NCBI GenBank assembly: GCA_001516045.1
Contig: LOEW01000283.1
Coordinates: 1-53,935 of the forward strand
DNA from: Desulfosporosinus sp. BRH_c37
Lineage (GTDB): Bacteria > Bacillota > Desulfitobacteriia > Desulfitobacteriales > Desulfitobacteriaceae
Length of the DNA stretch: 53,935 nucleotides
Direction: 5' to 3'
Part shown: positions 33,268 through 42,956 of the stretch, one piece after another
Layout: every line of letters starts with the position of its first letter
Position numbering within the stretch: the first letter of the stretch is position 1
Made by a program: the position numbers and the translations under genes
Notes under the pieces: generated by a model
Told to the model about the DNA's origin: nothing
Database searches by the model: none
Seen by the model: only the letters and a program-made list of their open reading frames with translations

Positions 33268-33891
33268 TTGGCAACAATTAGTTTACAAAAAGGACAAAAG
33301 ATTGATTTAACTAAAGGAAACCCTGGCTTATCTAAAATCATGGTTGGTTTAGGATGGGATGAAGTGGCAGCAAGTAAACCGAAGTCAGGGGGAATTCTCG
33401 GTGGGCTCTTTGGAGGTGGATCATCTTCGGCAGCAATCGATTGTGACGCGTCAGCCATACTGCTGGATGCACAGGAGAAGCTAACTTCGAAAGATCGCTT
33501 GGTCTATTTTGGTAATCTTCAAAGTGGTGATAAGAGCGTGAAACACAGTGGAGATAACCTTACCGGCGCTGGAGATGGGGACGATGAACAAATTAATGTA
33601 GAATTAAGCAATGTTCCCAGTGCAATCCAAAAAATTGTTTTTGTCGTAAATATTTACGACTGTGCAAAACGCAAGCAAGACTTTGGATTAATTGCAAATG
33701 CCTTTATTCGGGTTGTCAATCCAGTCAATGGACAAGAATTTTGTCGGTATAATTTAACCGACAGTTATGCAGGCAAAACAAGCTTAGTGGTCGCTGAGGT
33801 ATATCGTCATAACAATGAATGGAAATTCGCTGCGATAGGCGAAGGGACGAATGACGCATCCTTAAGTGAACTCGTCCGTCGATATCAATAA
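33268..33891 (+). CDS. TerD-family protein, divergent paralogue with Gly-rich insert
   Basis: A 207-residue TerD-domain protein, starting with TTG behind AAAAAAAGGGGGATTA. It opens with the family motif [20 protein letters not shown] and carries the calcium-site block [15 protein letters not shown]. Unlike its two neighbours it has a Gly/Ser insert (GGILGGLFGGGSSS, about 40-53), and the usual FDLDASAF becomes IDCDASAI. TerD domains bind Ca2+ and work at the membrane in resistance to tellurite, phage and other stresses. First of three tandem terD genes. Confidence 0.9.
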   Translation: MATISLQKGQKIDLTKGNPGLSKIMVGLGWDEVAASKPKSGGILGGLFGGGSSSAAIDCDASAILLDAQEKLTSKDRLVYFGNLQSGDKSVKHSGDNLTGAGDGDDEQINVELSNVPSAIQKIVFVVNIYDCAKRKQDFGLIANAFIRVVNPVNGQEFCRYNLTDSYAGKTSLVVAEVYRHNNEWKFAAIGEGTNDASLSELVRRYQ

Positions 33892-33914
33892 TTTATTAAA
33901 GGGGGATACCTACA

Positions 33915-34493
33915 ATGGCAATTAGTTTACAAAAAGGTCAAAAGGTCGATCTGACGAAATCAAATCCCGGTCTTACAAAGATCATTATTGGTCTGGGTTG
34001 GGACGTTAACAAGTATGATGGTGGAAAAGACTTCGATTTAGATTCCTCTGTTTTCATGCTGAATCCTGAAGGAAAAGTCGCCGATGATAAGAATTTTATT
34101 TTTTTCAATAACCCTAAGAGCCCAGATGGTTCTGTAACGCACACCGGCGATAATCGTTCTGGTGCTGGGGATGGGGACGATGAACAAATCAAAGTCGACC
34201 TAGCTTTAGTTACTAGTAGCGTTGCCAAGATCACCTTCGGGATTACGATCCATGAAGCCAAAGAACGCAATCAAAACTTCGGACAAGTATCCAATGCCTA
34301 TGTGCGCGTCTTAAATGAAGCATCGGGTGAGGAGCTAATTCGTTATGACCTCGGAGAAGACTTTTCTGTTGAAACAGCAGTTGTTGTAGGTGAGCTTTAT
34401 CGCAATAACACAGAATGGAAGTTTAATGCGATCGGCAGCGGTTACCAAAACGGCCTAGCTGGATTATGTAAAGATTTCGGGTTAGACGTATAA
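33915..34493 (+). CDS. terD: TerD-family protein
   Basis: A 192-residue canonical TerD protein: [54 protein letters not shown] and [20 protein letters not shown]. The acidic residues that coordinate two Ca2+ ions in TerD/KP-TerD structures appear conserved. Ribosome site AAAGGGGGATACCTACA. It lies 23 bp after the first paralogue. Confidence 0.93.
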   Translation: MAISLQKGQKVDLTKSNPGLTKIIIGLGWDVNKYDGGKDFDLDSSVFMLNPEGKVADDKNFIFFNNPKSPDGSVTHTGDNRSGAGDGDDEQIKVDLALVTSSVAKITFGITIHEAKERNQNFGQVSNAYVRVLNEASGEELIRYDLGEDFSVETAVVVGELYRNNTEWKFNAIGSGYQNGLAGLCKDFGLDV

Positions 34494-34496
34494 TTT

Positions 34497-34524
34497 CGAT
34501 GCACGATGCACGATGCACGATGAC
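34497..34524 (+). repeat. 7-bp tandem repeat (CGATGCA)
   Basis: About 3.5 copies of CGATGCA directly after the second terD stop codon. Too short for a function call; a slippage-prone microsatellite. Confidence 0.7.
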
Positions 34525-34600
34525 GGAGTTCTAAGACTTCGAACTGATACTTCTTTTTAGTAATAGTTAATGTCTAAAAACGAATAAAGGAAGTGTTTTT

Positions 34601-35185
34601 ATGTCGGTCATAAGTCTGCAAAAAGGACAAAAGATTGACCTAACAAAGGGAAACCCCGGGCTATCAAAGATTATTGTTGGCCTAGGCTGGGATACAAACA
34701 AGTATTCTGGTGGGTCTGATTTTGACTTAGATGCCTCTGCGTTCTTAGTCGATAAAAATGGCAAAGCTGGCGGTATCGAAGATTTCATATATTATAATAA
34801 CCTTGTCGGTGGAAACGGTTCTGTTCAACATACGGGTGATAACCTTACTGGTGAAGGCGAGGGAGATGATGAACAAATCAAGGTCGATTTAGCTTCCGTA
34901 CCTGCGCATGTTGATAAAGTTGCTATTACTGTTACAATTCATGAGGCTGCCCAAAGAGCGCAGAACTTTGGTCAAGTATCCAATGCTTTTGTGCGCGTCG
35001 TCAATGAAACCGACGGAAAAGAAGTCATGCGCTATGATTTAGGAGAAGATTTTTCAGTTGAAACTGCACTTGTCGTGTGCGAACTTTACCGTCACCAAGG
35101 GGAATGGAAGTTCAATGCAGTGGGTAATGGTTTCTCGGGTGGCTTATATGCTCTCTGTTCTAACTACGGTTTACAAGTAGGCTAA
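34601..35185 (+). CDS. terD: TerD-family protein
   Basis: A 194-residue TerD protein very close to its neighbour: [56 protein letters not shown] and [20 protein letters not shown]. Ribosome site GGAAGTG precedes ATG 34601, 107 bp after the second paralogue. Terminator follows at 35208. The three paralogues probably form a membrane-associated Ca2+-dependent assembly; this is inference from the family. Confidence 0.93.
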   Translation: MSVISLQKGQKIDLTKGNPGLSKIIVGLGWDTNKYSGGSDFDLDASAFLVDKNGKAGGIEDFIYYNNLVGGNGSVQHTGDNLTGEGEGDDEQIKVDLASVPAHVDKVAITVTIHEAAQRAQNFGQVSNAFVRVVNETDGKEVMRYDLGEDFSVETALVVCELYRHQGEWKFNAVGNGFSGGLYALCSNYGLQVG

Positions 35186-35207
35186 AAACTTTAAACTGAT
35201 GATTATT

Positions 35208-35238
35208 GAGGCACTCCATAATTTGGGTGCCTCTTTTT
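35208..35238 (+). terminator. Rho-independent terminator after the terD genes
   Basis: Stem GAGGCACTC / GGGTGCCTC with an 8-nt loop and TTTTT. The rest of the gap to 35474 has no recognisable feature apart from a near-miss sigma-54 motif that I reject. Confidence 0.85.
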
Positions 35239-35474
35239 AGCGCTCTTGGAAAGGGAAGCTTGCAGAACATGGTCATAAATGTTAATAACATGGGATAATA
35301 GCTACTATATGATCAAATGTGGCGAGAAATAGTAATTAATGGGCAACAAGGCCTCTTTTTGCTGATTGATATTTGGTGAATTATTGCATATTATTAAAGT
35401 TGCGTTCAATAGATTTAAATTTAGGTAAAATGCTCTAGGAACAACTTCTTAGCTACATAAAAAGGGGGGGAGAA

Positions 35475-37526
35475 ATGCCAGTATTTAATGAATTACTTTT
35501 TACTGTTATGTTAGGCTCATTGTTATTAGGAGCCTTATTATCCTTTCTACTCCAAAATAAACCACGCTTGAGTATTTTAGTGGGATTTTCGTTTGCCAAC
35601 CTGGCTTGTCTGACTGGATTGGTTTTAGGTCCAACATTATTGTTGTCTAAGCGTTCGCTAGACATAATCTTGCCCTGGTCAGTTGTTGGGGCTAATCTTC
35701 AATTTAGTCTTGATCCTTTAGCAGCGTTTTTTATTTCTGTTATCTCGGTCCTCAGTCTTTCTGTGTCTATCTTTTCTTATGGATACGCCAGAGCCTATAT
35801 TGGCAAACAAAATGTTGGGGTTTTGGGATTATTTTATAACCTTTTTATCTTCTCCATGATTGCCCTCGTGTCCAGCAGCAATACATTTATGTTTATATTT
35901 TTCTGGGAAATAATGTCCTTAGTTTCCTATTTTTTAGTAGTATATGAACATCATGATTCTCGAGTACGTAGGGCTGGTTTTATTTATATTGTGATGACAC
36001 ATATTGGTACAGCTTTTATTATTATTGCCTTTTTACTTTTATATAAAGAAACTGGTAGTTACAATTTTGCTCAATATGCATCTTTAACTCATGATCTTTC
36101 GCCTAATGTTAAAACGGTTATTTTTATTCTAATTACACTCGGATTTGGGACTAAGGCAGGAATAGTTCCTTTACATATTTGGTTACCTAAAGCTCATCCT
36201 GCTGCACCAAGCAATGTTTCGGCTATCATGTCCGGGGTTATGTTGAAAACGGCGATTTATGGATTTATTAGAATTACATTCGATGTCTTAGGTGTTGGCC
36301 CGATCTGGTGGGGGGTATTAATCCTCATAATTGGAGCTGTCTCGGCCTTGTTAGGTGTTATGTATGCTTTAATGGAACATGATATTAAACGGTTGCTGGC
36401 CTACCATAGTGTGGAGAATATTGGAATTATCTTGATGGGTATCGGGGTTGCACTCATTTTTATAAGTTATGGCTACAATGATCTTGCTTTAATTGGTTTG
36501 ACAGCAGGATTATTTCATGTGTTAAATCACGCAGTATTTAAAGGATTACTATTTTTGGGAGCTGGGGCGGTTCACTACTCGACGCATACTAGGAACATCG
36601 AAGATATGGGTGGCCTTCTAAAGAAAATGCCATGGACGGGGTTCTTTTTTCTGATCGGCTCGATTTCAATCTCGGCTATTCCGCCATTCAATGGTTTTGT
36701 CAGTGAGTGGTTGACGTACCAAGCATTATTGGCTATGGGTTCTGCGAAACTTGGAGTAGCCATGAATATAATGGGACCTGTTCTAGGTGCTGCTTTGGCT
36801 CTGACAGGAGCTTTGGCCGCCGCGTGCTTTGTTAAAGCTTTCGGCATTATGTTTTTAGCGGTACCTCGCAGTATTAAGGCCGAAAAGGCTCAAGAAGTAC
36901 CTCTTACAATGTTAGTTGGTATGGGTCTTTTAGCTTTGTTATGCATTATCTTTGGGGTTATGCCCTATATGGCTATTCAAGTATTAAGCCCTGTTACTGC
37001 CAGTCTTATAGGTATGGAAACGATCCCGCTTCTGGGGGGGTATCGCTGGCTGAATGTTACTCCAGTTATGGGGCAGGGTGTGGGGGTTGGAGCCACTTCC
37101 ATTTCTCCTCTCATAATCCTATTTGTATTAGTATTAAGTGCCTTTTTGGTTTATTTGCTTATTAATAGAGTTAGCAAGTTTAGAAAGGCAAGAATTGATG
37201 AAACCTGGAATTGTGGGATAGCTTTAACTTCTAAAATGGAGTATACTGCTACCTCTTTTTCTAAGCCTATCCGCATAATGTTCCGCGCGATATTTCAGCC
37301 AACTAGAGAAATCGAGAAAGAATATGTGCTTAAACCTTATCTTACTAGTCGCATCAAATATTATGGGTCTATTAAACCTTTCTTTGAAGATATCTTTTAT
37401 AGACCGCAGCTTAAATTTATACTAAAATTAGCCGATAAGGTTACACTTTTACAATCCGGAAGCATTCAGCTTTATTTAGGTTATATCTTTGTTACTTTAG
37501 TTGTTTTGCTTATTTTTGCGGGATAG
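35475..37526 (+). CDS. hyfB: Group-4 hydrogenase antiporter-like subunit HyfB
   Basis: A 683-residue membrane protein of the Mrp/NuoL antiporter family with about 16 hydrophobic segments. The proton-channel signature is FGTKAGIVPLHIWLPKAHPA around residues 230-249, followed by the HDIKRLLAYHSVENIG and FHVLNHAVFKGLLFL motifs. A C-terminal amphipathic part (ETWNCGIAL onward) with a last TM helix is typical of HyfB/HycC. It probably pumps H+ or Na+ in concert with the hydrogenase arm. Ribosome site AAAAGGGGGGGAGAA. First gene of a six-gene operon. Confidence 0.9.
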   Translation: MPVFNELLFTVMLGSLLLGALLSFLLQNKPRLSILVGFSFANLACLTGLVLGPTLLLSKRSLDIILPWSVVGANLQFSLDPLAAFFISVISVLSLSVSIFSYGYARAYIGKQNVGVLGLFYNLFIFSMIALVSSSNTFMFIFFWEIMSLVSYFLVVYEHHDSRVRRAGFIYIVMTHIGTAFIIIAFLLLYKETGSYNFAQYASLTHDLSPNVKTVIFILITLGFGTKAGIVPLHIWLPKAHPAAPSNVSAIMSGVMLKTAIYGFIRITFDVLGVGPIWWGVLILIIGAVSALLGVMYALMEHDIKRLLAYHSVENIGIILMGIGVALIFISYGYNDLALIGLTAGLFHVLNHAVFKGLLFLGAGAVHYSTHTRNIEDMGGLLKKMPWTGFFFLIGSISISAIPPFNGFVSEWLTYQALLAMGSAKLGVAMNIMGPVLGAALALTGALAAACFVKAFGIMFLAVPRSIKAEKAQEVPLTMLVGMGLLALLCIIFGVMPYMAIQVLSPVTASLIGMETIPLLGGYRWLNVTPVMGQGVGVGATSISPLIILFVLVLSAFLVYLLINRVSKFRKARIDETWNCGIALTSKMEYTATSFSKPIRIMFRAIFQPTREIEKEYVLKPYLTSRIKYYGSIKPFFEDIFYRPQLKFILKLADKVTLLQSGSIQLYLGYIFVTLVVLLIFAG

Positions 37527-37537
37527 GGGGGGATTAT

Positions 37538-38485
37538 GTGCTTCGAGAAACAGCTATCGGTGCTTATCAAATATTCCTGATTATATTATTAGCACCTTTA
37601 CTCACAGGAATAATCAAGAAGACTAAGGCTTTTTTTCAAACACGTAAGGGGCCTAATGTTTTTCAACCTTATTTTGATCTTTATAAGTATCTGCAAAAAG
37701 AGTCAGTGGTATCTGAACATACCTCGTGGATTTTTCGAGTAACTCCTCTTATTTACTTTTCCTCAATGTTAGTGGTGACCGCAATAGTACCTGTAGTTGC
37801 AACTCATAGTTTATTGGCCTTCACTGCGGATCTCATTTTGATTATTTACCTTTTTGCTTTGGCACGATTCTTCTTGGCTTTGGCAGGTTTAGATGCTGGC
37901 AGTGCTTTTGGTGGCATGGGCAGTAGTAGGGAAATGGCCGTAGCTGCTATCGCAGAACCAGCGTTTATGTTGCCGCTTTTTACTATGGCTGTTGCTGCGG
38001 GAACGACAAACCTGACAGGAATTGTACAAAGTGTCGTCACTGGTGGAGAAGGGGTCTTGACACTTGCTCATCTAATGTCTTTTATGGCCTTGTTTGTGGT
38101 TGCAGTTGCAGAAACCGGGCGAATTCCGGTCGATAATCCAGATACTCATTTGGAGTTAACCATGATTCATGAAGGCATGTTGCTGGAATATTCCGGTAGG
38201 GATCTAGCGTTGCTGTCCTTGGGCGTTTCGATCAAACAGGTATTGATTTTTACGCTATTGGCTAATATCTTTTTCCCTTGGGGGATCGCCACTGTCTTTA
38301 GTATAGGTGCATTGCTAACCGGAACCTTAGTATTCATTTTGAAATTATTAATAATAGGAATAGTCATGGCGGTAGTTGAAACTTCTTTCGCTAAAACTAG
38401 GTTATTTAAGGTACCTGATTTGCTCCTAGGTTCTTTTCTAATAGGCTTATTAGGACTCGTTTCAAAGTTTGTGTTCAGGGGGTAA
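37538..38485 (+). CDS. hyfC: Group-4 hydrogenase membrane subunit HyfC (NuoH-like)
   Basis: A 315-residue protein with about eight TM helices that anchors the hydrogenase arm to the membrane. Diagnostic blocks are KAFFQTRKGPNVFQPYFDLY, YLQKESVVSEHTSWIF, GGMGSSREM and the ETGRIPVDNPDTHLELTMIH loop that is characteristic of NuoH/HycD/HyfC. Start GTG 37538 follows AGGGGGGGATT. It overlaps the coding start of hyfE's upstream region only by a few bases (adjacent genes). Confidence 0.9.
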   Translation: MLRETAIGAYQIFLIILLAPLLTGIIKKTKAFFQTRKGPNVFQPYFDLYKYLQKESVVSEHTSWIFRVTPLIYFSSMLVVTAIVPVVATHSLLAFTADLILIIYLFALARFFLALAGLDAGSAFGGMGSSREMAVAAIAEPAFMLPLFTMAVAAGTTNLTGIVQSVVTGGEGVLTLAHLMSFMALFVVAVAETGRIPVDNPDTHLELTMIHEGMLLEYSGRDLALLSLGVSIKQVLIFTLLANIFFPWGIATVFSIGALLTGTLVFILKLLIIGIVMAVVETSFAKTRLFKVPDLLLGSFLIGLLGLVSKFVFRG

Positions 38486-38486
38486 G

Positions 38487-39146
38487 ATGAGGATGCAAAA
38501 TTATCAGGGTCTCGTTAATTTCTTAATAACCCTAATCTTGGCGGCAACATTTATAATTATTATGGCACGCCGCTTTAATTCAATAATTATGGCAGTTATT
38601 ATTCAAGGCCTCCTACTGGCGGCTTTAAGTACAGCTTTGGGGTGGGCGACTGGTATTCATGAAATGTATATAGCTGCTTTATTAACGTTGACGGTAAAGG
38701 CCGGGATAATTCCTATAGTGCTTATCAATGCTGTCAACAAAGTAGCAATCAATAGGGAAATTGAGTCCTTTCTTAGTATGAAAATGACGTTGCTAATTGC
38801 TGCATGTCTGGTATTTATATCTTACTTAGCGACTGGGCAAGTGATAGGAAAGGGCTCAGGCCTCATCAACGAGGCGTTGCCGGTGGCTATTTCCTTGATT
38901 TTGATTGGTTTGTTCCTTATGATTAATCTGAAATTTCCAATTATGCAAATTGTAGGCTTAGTTGTAATGGAGAATGGTATCTTTTTGGCCGGGATTGGTA
39001 CGACGATTGGTATGCCTTTGGTTATTGAGTTAGGAATATTTATGGATATTTTGGTAGGCGTTTTAATCATGGGCGTGTTAGTGTTCCGAATTAATCGAAG
39101 CTTTAACACGATTGATACAAAAAATTTAAGGAATTTACGGGGTTGA
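38487..39146 (+). CDS. hyfE: Group-4 hydrogenase membrane subunit HyfE
   Basis: A 219-residue hydrophobic protein with seven or so TM helices, similar to HyfE (an N-terminal HyfE region plus a NuoK-like part). Segments such as ALLTLTVKAGIIPIVLINAV and VVMENGIFLAGIGT (the NuoK/HyfE Glu-containing helix) identify it. ATG 38487 follows CAGGGGG. It sits 1 bp after hyfC. Confidence 0.85.
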   Translation: MRMQNYQGLVNFLITLILAATFIIIMARRFNSIIMAVIIQGLLLAALSTALGWATGIHEMYIAALLTLTVKAGIIPIVLINAVNKVAINREIESFLSMKMTLLIAACLVFISYLATGQVIGKGSGLINEALPVAISLILIGLFLMINLKFPIMQIVGLVVMENGIFLAGIGTTIGMPLVIELGIFMDILVGVLIMGVLVFRINRSFNTIDTKNLRNLRG

Positions 39147-39150
39147 TTTT

Positions 39151-40614
39151 ATGCCACTAATTTTACTTGCTCTTCCCTTAGTAATAGCGTCGTTAAGCTT
39201 GATGTTTACAAATAGAAAAGTATTAGGGGCTATAAGTATTGTGGGCTCAGCCACGATCGTCTTAACTGCCTTAAGCATAGCCCGACAAGTATTTGCGGGA
39301 TCGAGAGTAGTTTGGGGTCAGTTTATCTTTATTGATGCTTTAAGTGCTTTAATTCTTAGTCTTGTTGCCATCATAGGGTTTATGGTCACTTTGTATTCTT
39401 TAGGTTATCTTGCTCATGATCTTAAAGAAGGGGAGTTTTCTGAGGATCGTTTGAAATGGTATTATTTTTGGTTGAATATTTTTGTTTTTACCATGTTCCT
39501 AGTACTAGTCTCAGCGAACTTGGGCATCATGTGGGTAGCTGTAGAAGGTACAACTTTGGCCACTGCTTTATTGGTAGGTTTTTATAATAAAAAAAATTCT
39601 TTAGAGGCCGCTTGGAAATATATAATTATTTGCACAGTCGGAATTATTTTTGCTTTGTTTGGGACCATCCTTTTGCATTATGCAGCAGTTTCGGTGACAG
39701 GCGAAAGCGGTTCTTTAGATTGGCAGACCCTGAGACGAGTAGCTGAACAACTTGATCCAAAGTTACTAAAACTTGCTTTTATTTTTGCATTGGTTGGCTA
39801 TGGAACGAAGGTGGGTTTAGCGCCTATGCATACTTGGTTGCCTGACGCTCATAGCCAAGCTCCTTCTCCGATTAGTGCAATGCTTTCAGGAGTCCTATTA
39901 AATTGTGCCTTTTATAGTATTATCCGTTTCCACTTGGTTGTTTCAGAGTCTCTGGGGTTCAGGTTTTCCTCAAACCTAATTTTGCTTTTCGGCGTCTTGT
40001 CTATCGTTGTAGCATTACCTTTTATTCTTGTTCAGCGAGACATAAAAAGGTTGCTCGCCTACTCAAGTATTGAGCACATGGGGATTATAGCCGTTGCTGT
40101 GGGCTTGGGCAGTAAATTAGCTCTTTATGGTGCCTTTTTGCACATGATTAATCATGCCTTGACTAAATCCTCGCTCTTTTTCATAGTGGGTAATATTAGT
40201 CAACATTACCGGACCAAAAGAATTATTCGAATTAAAGGTTTATTTAAAACCATGCCTATAATGGGTCCTGCTTTGATGGTTGGGGGACTAGCAGTCGCTG
40301 GAGCTCCTCCCTTTAATATTTTTATGAGCGAATTTATAATTCTTAGTTCAGGTTTTGCTCAAGGTAGGTATTTGGTTTCGAGTTTAATAGCAATCTTAAT
40401 TACGCTAATATTTACAGGAGTTATTTACGCTCTGAGTAAGATGGTTCTTGGGATACCGCCAAGCCGTGTTAAGTTAGGCGAGCATGGTAATTTTGCCGTA
40501 GTAGTTGTTTTGATTTCACTTGTGCCTGTAGTTGTTTTAGGAGTATATATCCCAGGATTTATTCATGACATTCTTCAGCAAGTAACGTCTGTATTTATAG
40601 GGGGAAGCCAGTGA
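39151..40614 (+). CDS. hyfF: Group-4 hydrogenase antiporter-like subunit HyfF
   Basis: A 487-residue second Mrp/NuoN-type antiporter subunit. Motifs: GYGTKVGLAPMHTWLPDAHS, QRDIKRLLAYSSIEHMG and FLHMINHALTKSSLFF, with Lys/Glu channel residues apparently intact, then APPFNIFMSEF. With HyfB this gives two antiporter modules, as in Hyf/Hydrogenase-4 complexes and unlike the single one of Hyc. Overlaps the next gene at TGATG. Confidence 0.9.
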   Translation: MPLILLALPLVIASLSLMFTNRKVLGAISIVGSATIVLTALSIARQVFAGSRVVWGQFIFIDALSALILSLVAIIGFMVTLYSLGYLAHDLKEGEFSEDRLKWYYFWLNIFVFTMFLVLVSANLGIMWVAVEGTTLATALLVGFYNKKNSLEAAWKYIIICTVGIIFALFGTILLHYAAVSVTGESGSLDWQTLRRVAEQLDPKLLKLAFIFALVGYGTKVGLAPMHTWLPDAHSQAPSPISAMLSGVLLNCAFYSIIRFHLVVSESLGFRFSSNLILLFGVLSIVVALPFILVQRDIKRLLAYSSIEHMGIIAVAVGLGSKLALYGAFLHMINHALTKSSLFFIVGNISQHYRTKRIIRIKGLFKTMPIMGPALMVGGLAVAGAPPFNIFMSEFIILSSGFAQGRYLVSSLIAILITLIFTGVIYALSKMVLGIPPSRVKLGEHGNFAVVVVLISLVPVVVLGVYIPGFIHDILQQVTSVFIGGSQ

Positions 40615-42194
40615 TGATAAGGCAAGATAGAATAATAGCCCTCATTTCAAATAACTTTGCGGGAAGGGTGATCATCACCAAGACCTATGTAGATGAGCTT
40701 CACCTGAAAACTGCTAAGAACGAACTTCCTATCTTGGCTCTTAAACTACACGATTGGGGATTCCCTTTAATCCAACTTACAGCTACGGATGAGCGGGATA
40801 TCCACGGTCAGTTTCGTTTGTTCTATACATTCGCCAATGACAACGAAAAGTTTTTGATGGTAGTGAGTGTATCCATAGCTGAAACCGAACCGTCATTTCC
40901 TTCCCTAACAAATAAAGTCCCAGCGGCTCATTGGTATGAACGGGAGATTAGGGATCTTTTTGGTTTGGATCCTATCGGGCACCCAGACAAAAGGTGTTTA
41001 GCGGTACATGAGGATTGGCCGGAGGAATTGTATCCCCTCCGCAAGGATTTCCGCTTAGATACTGAGGTTCTAAGGACAAATGGCCAGTTTCAGTATAATA
41101 AAGTTGAGGGTGAAGGGGTTATGAAAGTACCCGTTGGCCCAATTCATGCGGGGATTATTGAACCAGGGCATTTTCGGTTTAGTGCAGTCGGTGATACCGT
41201 AATCAATTTGGAGGCTAGATTGTTCTACACTCATAGGGGAATGGAGAAGCTTGCGGAAGGCAAAACTCCCTTAGATGCCTTGTTGATCGTGGAACGAATC
41301 TGCGGAGCTTGCTCTTTTTCCCATACTACGTCTTATTGTCAGGCCTTAGAGAAACTCTCTGGAACTGAAGTTTCTACCCGGGTCAATTATATCAGGACGG
41401 TTGTTTTGGAACTGGAACGCTTGTATAATCACGTCGGGGATGTTGGCAATATTTGCGCTGGGGTGGGTTTTGCTTTTGGAACAATGCATGGAGCACGACT
41501 GAAAGAAGATCTCATGAGACTTAACGAAAAAGTCTTTGGGAGTAGGTTTTTGAGAGGGATTAATACCCCTGGCGGGCTGAGAAGGGATATTTCGGTTCTA
41601 GACAGTGGGCTTATAAGAGTCGCCTTAGATGAGTTAGAACATGATTTTAGAGATTTAGTTGGAATTATGTTAGATACAAATTCCTTTATTGATAGAGTTC
41701 TGACTACCGGTATATTATTGAATCGTACTGCTAATGATTTGCATGCAGTCGGACCGGCAGCCAGAGCTTCGGGCGTTGATCGGGATGTACGGCGGGACCA
41801 CCCTTATGCAGCTTATGATCGTGTTTCTTTCAAGGTACCGGTTTATAAGCAAGGGGACGTTTTAGCTAGGATTAAGGTACGGATTGATGAAACTTTTGAA
41901 TCGATAAACATCATTAGACAAATTTTGTCGGAGATGCCAAGCGGAGAATTAACTAAACCTTTAGGGAAAATAATTCCCTTCAATTATGCTGTGGGAATGA
42001 CGGAGTCTGCACGAGGAGAAAATGTACATTTCATCATGATAGGTAAGGACAATACAATTTATCGTTATATGGTACGCTCAGCTTCTTATGTTAATTGGCC
42101 AGTCGTTCCTTCGACTGTGCCCGGAAATATTATTCCTGATTTCCCTGTTATCAACAAGAGTTTTGAGCTATGTTATTCTTGTCTGGATAGATAA
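40614..42194 (+). CDS. hyfG: Group-4 [NiFe] hydrogenase large subunit HyfG
   Basis: A 526-residue fusion of a NuoC-like domain (1-150, WYEREIRDLFGLDPIGHPD) and a NuoD/[NiFe] large-subunit domain. All four nickel cysteines are present: ERICGACSFSH (Cys230, Cys233) and ELCYSCLDR (Cys520, Cys523). The protein ends exactly at CLDR, so the C-terminal peptide that an endoprotease removes from HycE-type subunits is missing. ATG 40614 is preferred over GTG 40611 for spacing from GGGGAAG. It evolves or takes up H2 together with the fused small subunit. Confidence 0.93.
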   Translation: MIRQDRIIALISNNFAGRVIITKTYVDELHLKTAKNELPILALKLHDWGFPLIQLTATDERDIHGQFRLFYTFANDNEKFLMVVSVSIAETEPSFPSLTNKVPAAHWYEREIRDLFGLDPIGHPDKRCLAVHEDWPEELYPLRKDFRLDTEVLRTNGQFQYNKVEGEGVMKVPVGPIHAGIIEPGHFRFSAVGDTVINLEARLFYTHRGMEKLAEGKTPLDALLIVERICGACSFSHTTSYCQALEKLSGTEVSTRVNYIRTVVLELERLYNHVGDVGNICAGVGFAFGTMHGARLKEDLMRLNEKVFGSRFLRGINTPGGLRRDISVLDSGLIRVALDELEHDFRDLVGIMLDTNSFIDRVLTTGILLNRTANDLHAVGPAARASGVDRDVRRDHPYAAYDRVSFKVPVYKQGDVLARIKVRIDETFESINIIRQILSEMPSGELTKPLGKIIPFNYAVGMTESARGENVHFIMIGKDNTIYRYMVRSASYVNWPVVPSTVPGNIIPDFPVINKSFELCYSCLDR

Positions 42195-42228
42195 CAATTT
42201 TACTTTCTTTTAAAGGAGGGCGGCAATA

Positions 42229-42942
42229 ATGCTCAGACTTTTTCATAAGAGCTTAAAAACAGGTACAGTTACGACTGACTATCCGGAAAAGCGGAGCGTT
42301 CCGGTGCCTGGTTTTCAAGGTTTACCGGAGTGGCAGAACCAGAGTTGTATTCAATGTGGTCTGTGTGCGGATATATGTCCGACGAAGGCCATAAAATTGC
42401 AGTATGGAAAAAATGATTCTTTTTGGACAGTAGACCCCAAAAAATGTATATTTTGTGGCTATTGTGTTGAGGTTTGTAAGCGCGCAATAGTTCAAAGTGG
42501 ACAATATGAATTAGCTGAAAGCACCTTGCAAACTCCTCACGTTCAGGCTTTTAAACATTCAGTTCACATACGCCACCTCGATTCTGGGTCGTGTAATGCC
42601 TGTGACTGGGAAATGACGACTCTAACAGGGCCAGTTTACGATATACAACGTTTGGGCTTTGATTTTGTGGCTTCTCCTCGTCATGCAGATGTGCTAATGG
42701 TGACCGGACCAGTAACTAGAAATTTAGAAATTGCGGTGCACAAGACCTATGCTGCGACCCCCGCACCGAAACTTGTGTTAGCAGTCGGTACGTGTGCCTG
42801 CAGTGGTGGGATTTGTGGTAAGAGCTATGCTAGCGCAGGGGGAGTGGATAATATTCTTTCGGTAGATGTCTTTATACCAGGTTGTCCACCGCGACCGCAA
42901 GCCCTGATTCAAGGCTTGCTTAAAGCGGTAGGCAGAGCTTAA
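42229..42942 (+). CDS. Fused ferredoxin-hydrogenase small subunit (HyfH-HyfI)
   Basis: A 237-residue protein joining two subunits that are separate in E. coli Hyf/Hyc. Residues 35-90 hold two [4Fe-4S] motifs (CIQCGLCADICP and CIFCGYCVEVCK), as in HyfH/HycF. Residues 100-237 are the NuoB/HyfI-type small subunit with the proximal cluster ligands GSCNACDWE, GTCACSGG and PGCPPRP. Ribosome site AAAGGAGGGCGGC. Last gene of the operon; no formate dehydrogenase or maturation (hyp) genes are in the window, so the electron donor is probably ferredoxin, CO dehydrogenase or another partner encoded elsewhere. Confidence 0.9.
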   Translation: MLRLFHKSLKTGTVTTDYPEKRSVPVPGFQGLPEWQNQSCIQCGLCADICPTKAIKLQYGKNDSFWTVDPKKCIFCGYCVEVCKRAIVQSGQYELAESTLQTPHVQAFKHSVHIRHLDSGSCNACDWEMTTLTGPVYDIQRLGFDFVASPRHADVLMVTGPVTRNLEIAVHKTYAATPAPKLVLAVGTCACSGGICGKSYASAGGVDNILSVDVFIPGCPPRPQALIQGLLKAVGRA

Positions 42943-42956
42943 GGGGAGGAAGTGGG

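Noticed and set aside
35374..35390. Sigma-54 promoter upstream of the hydrogenase operon (TGGTGAATTATTGC)
   Set aside because: The GG-to-GC spacing is one base short and the fourth base is wrong; the two accepted promoters match exactly.
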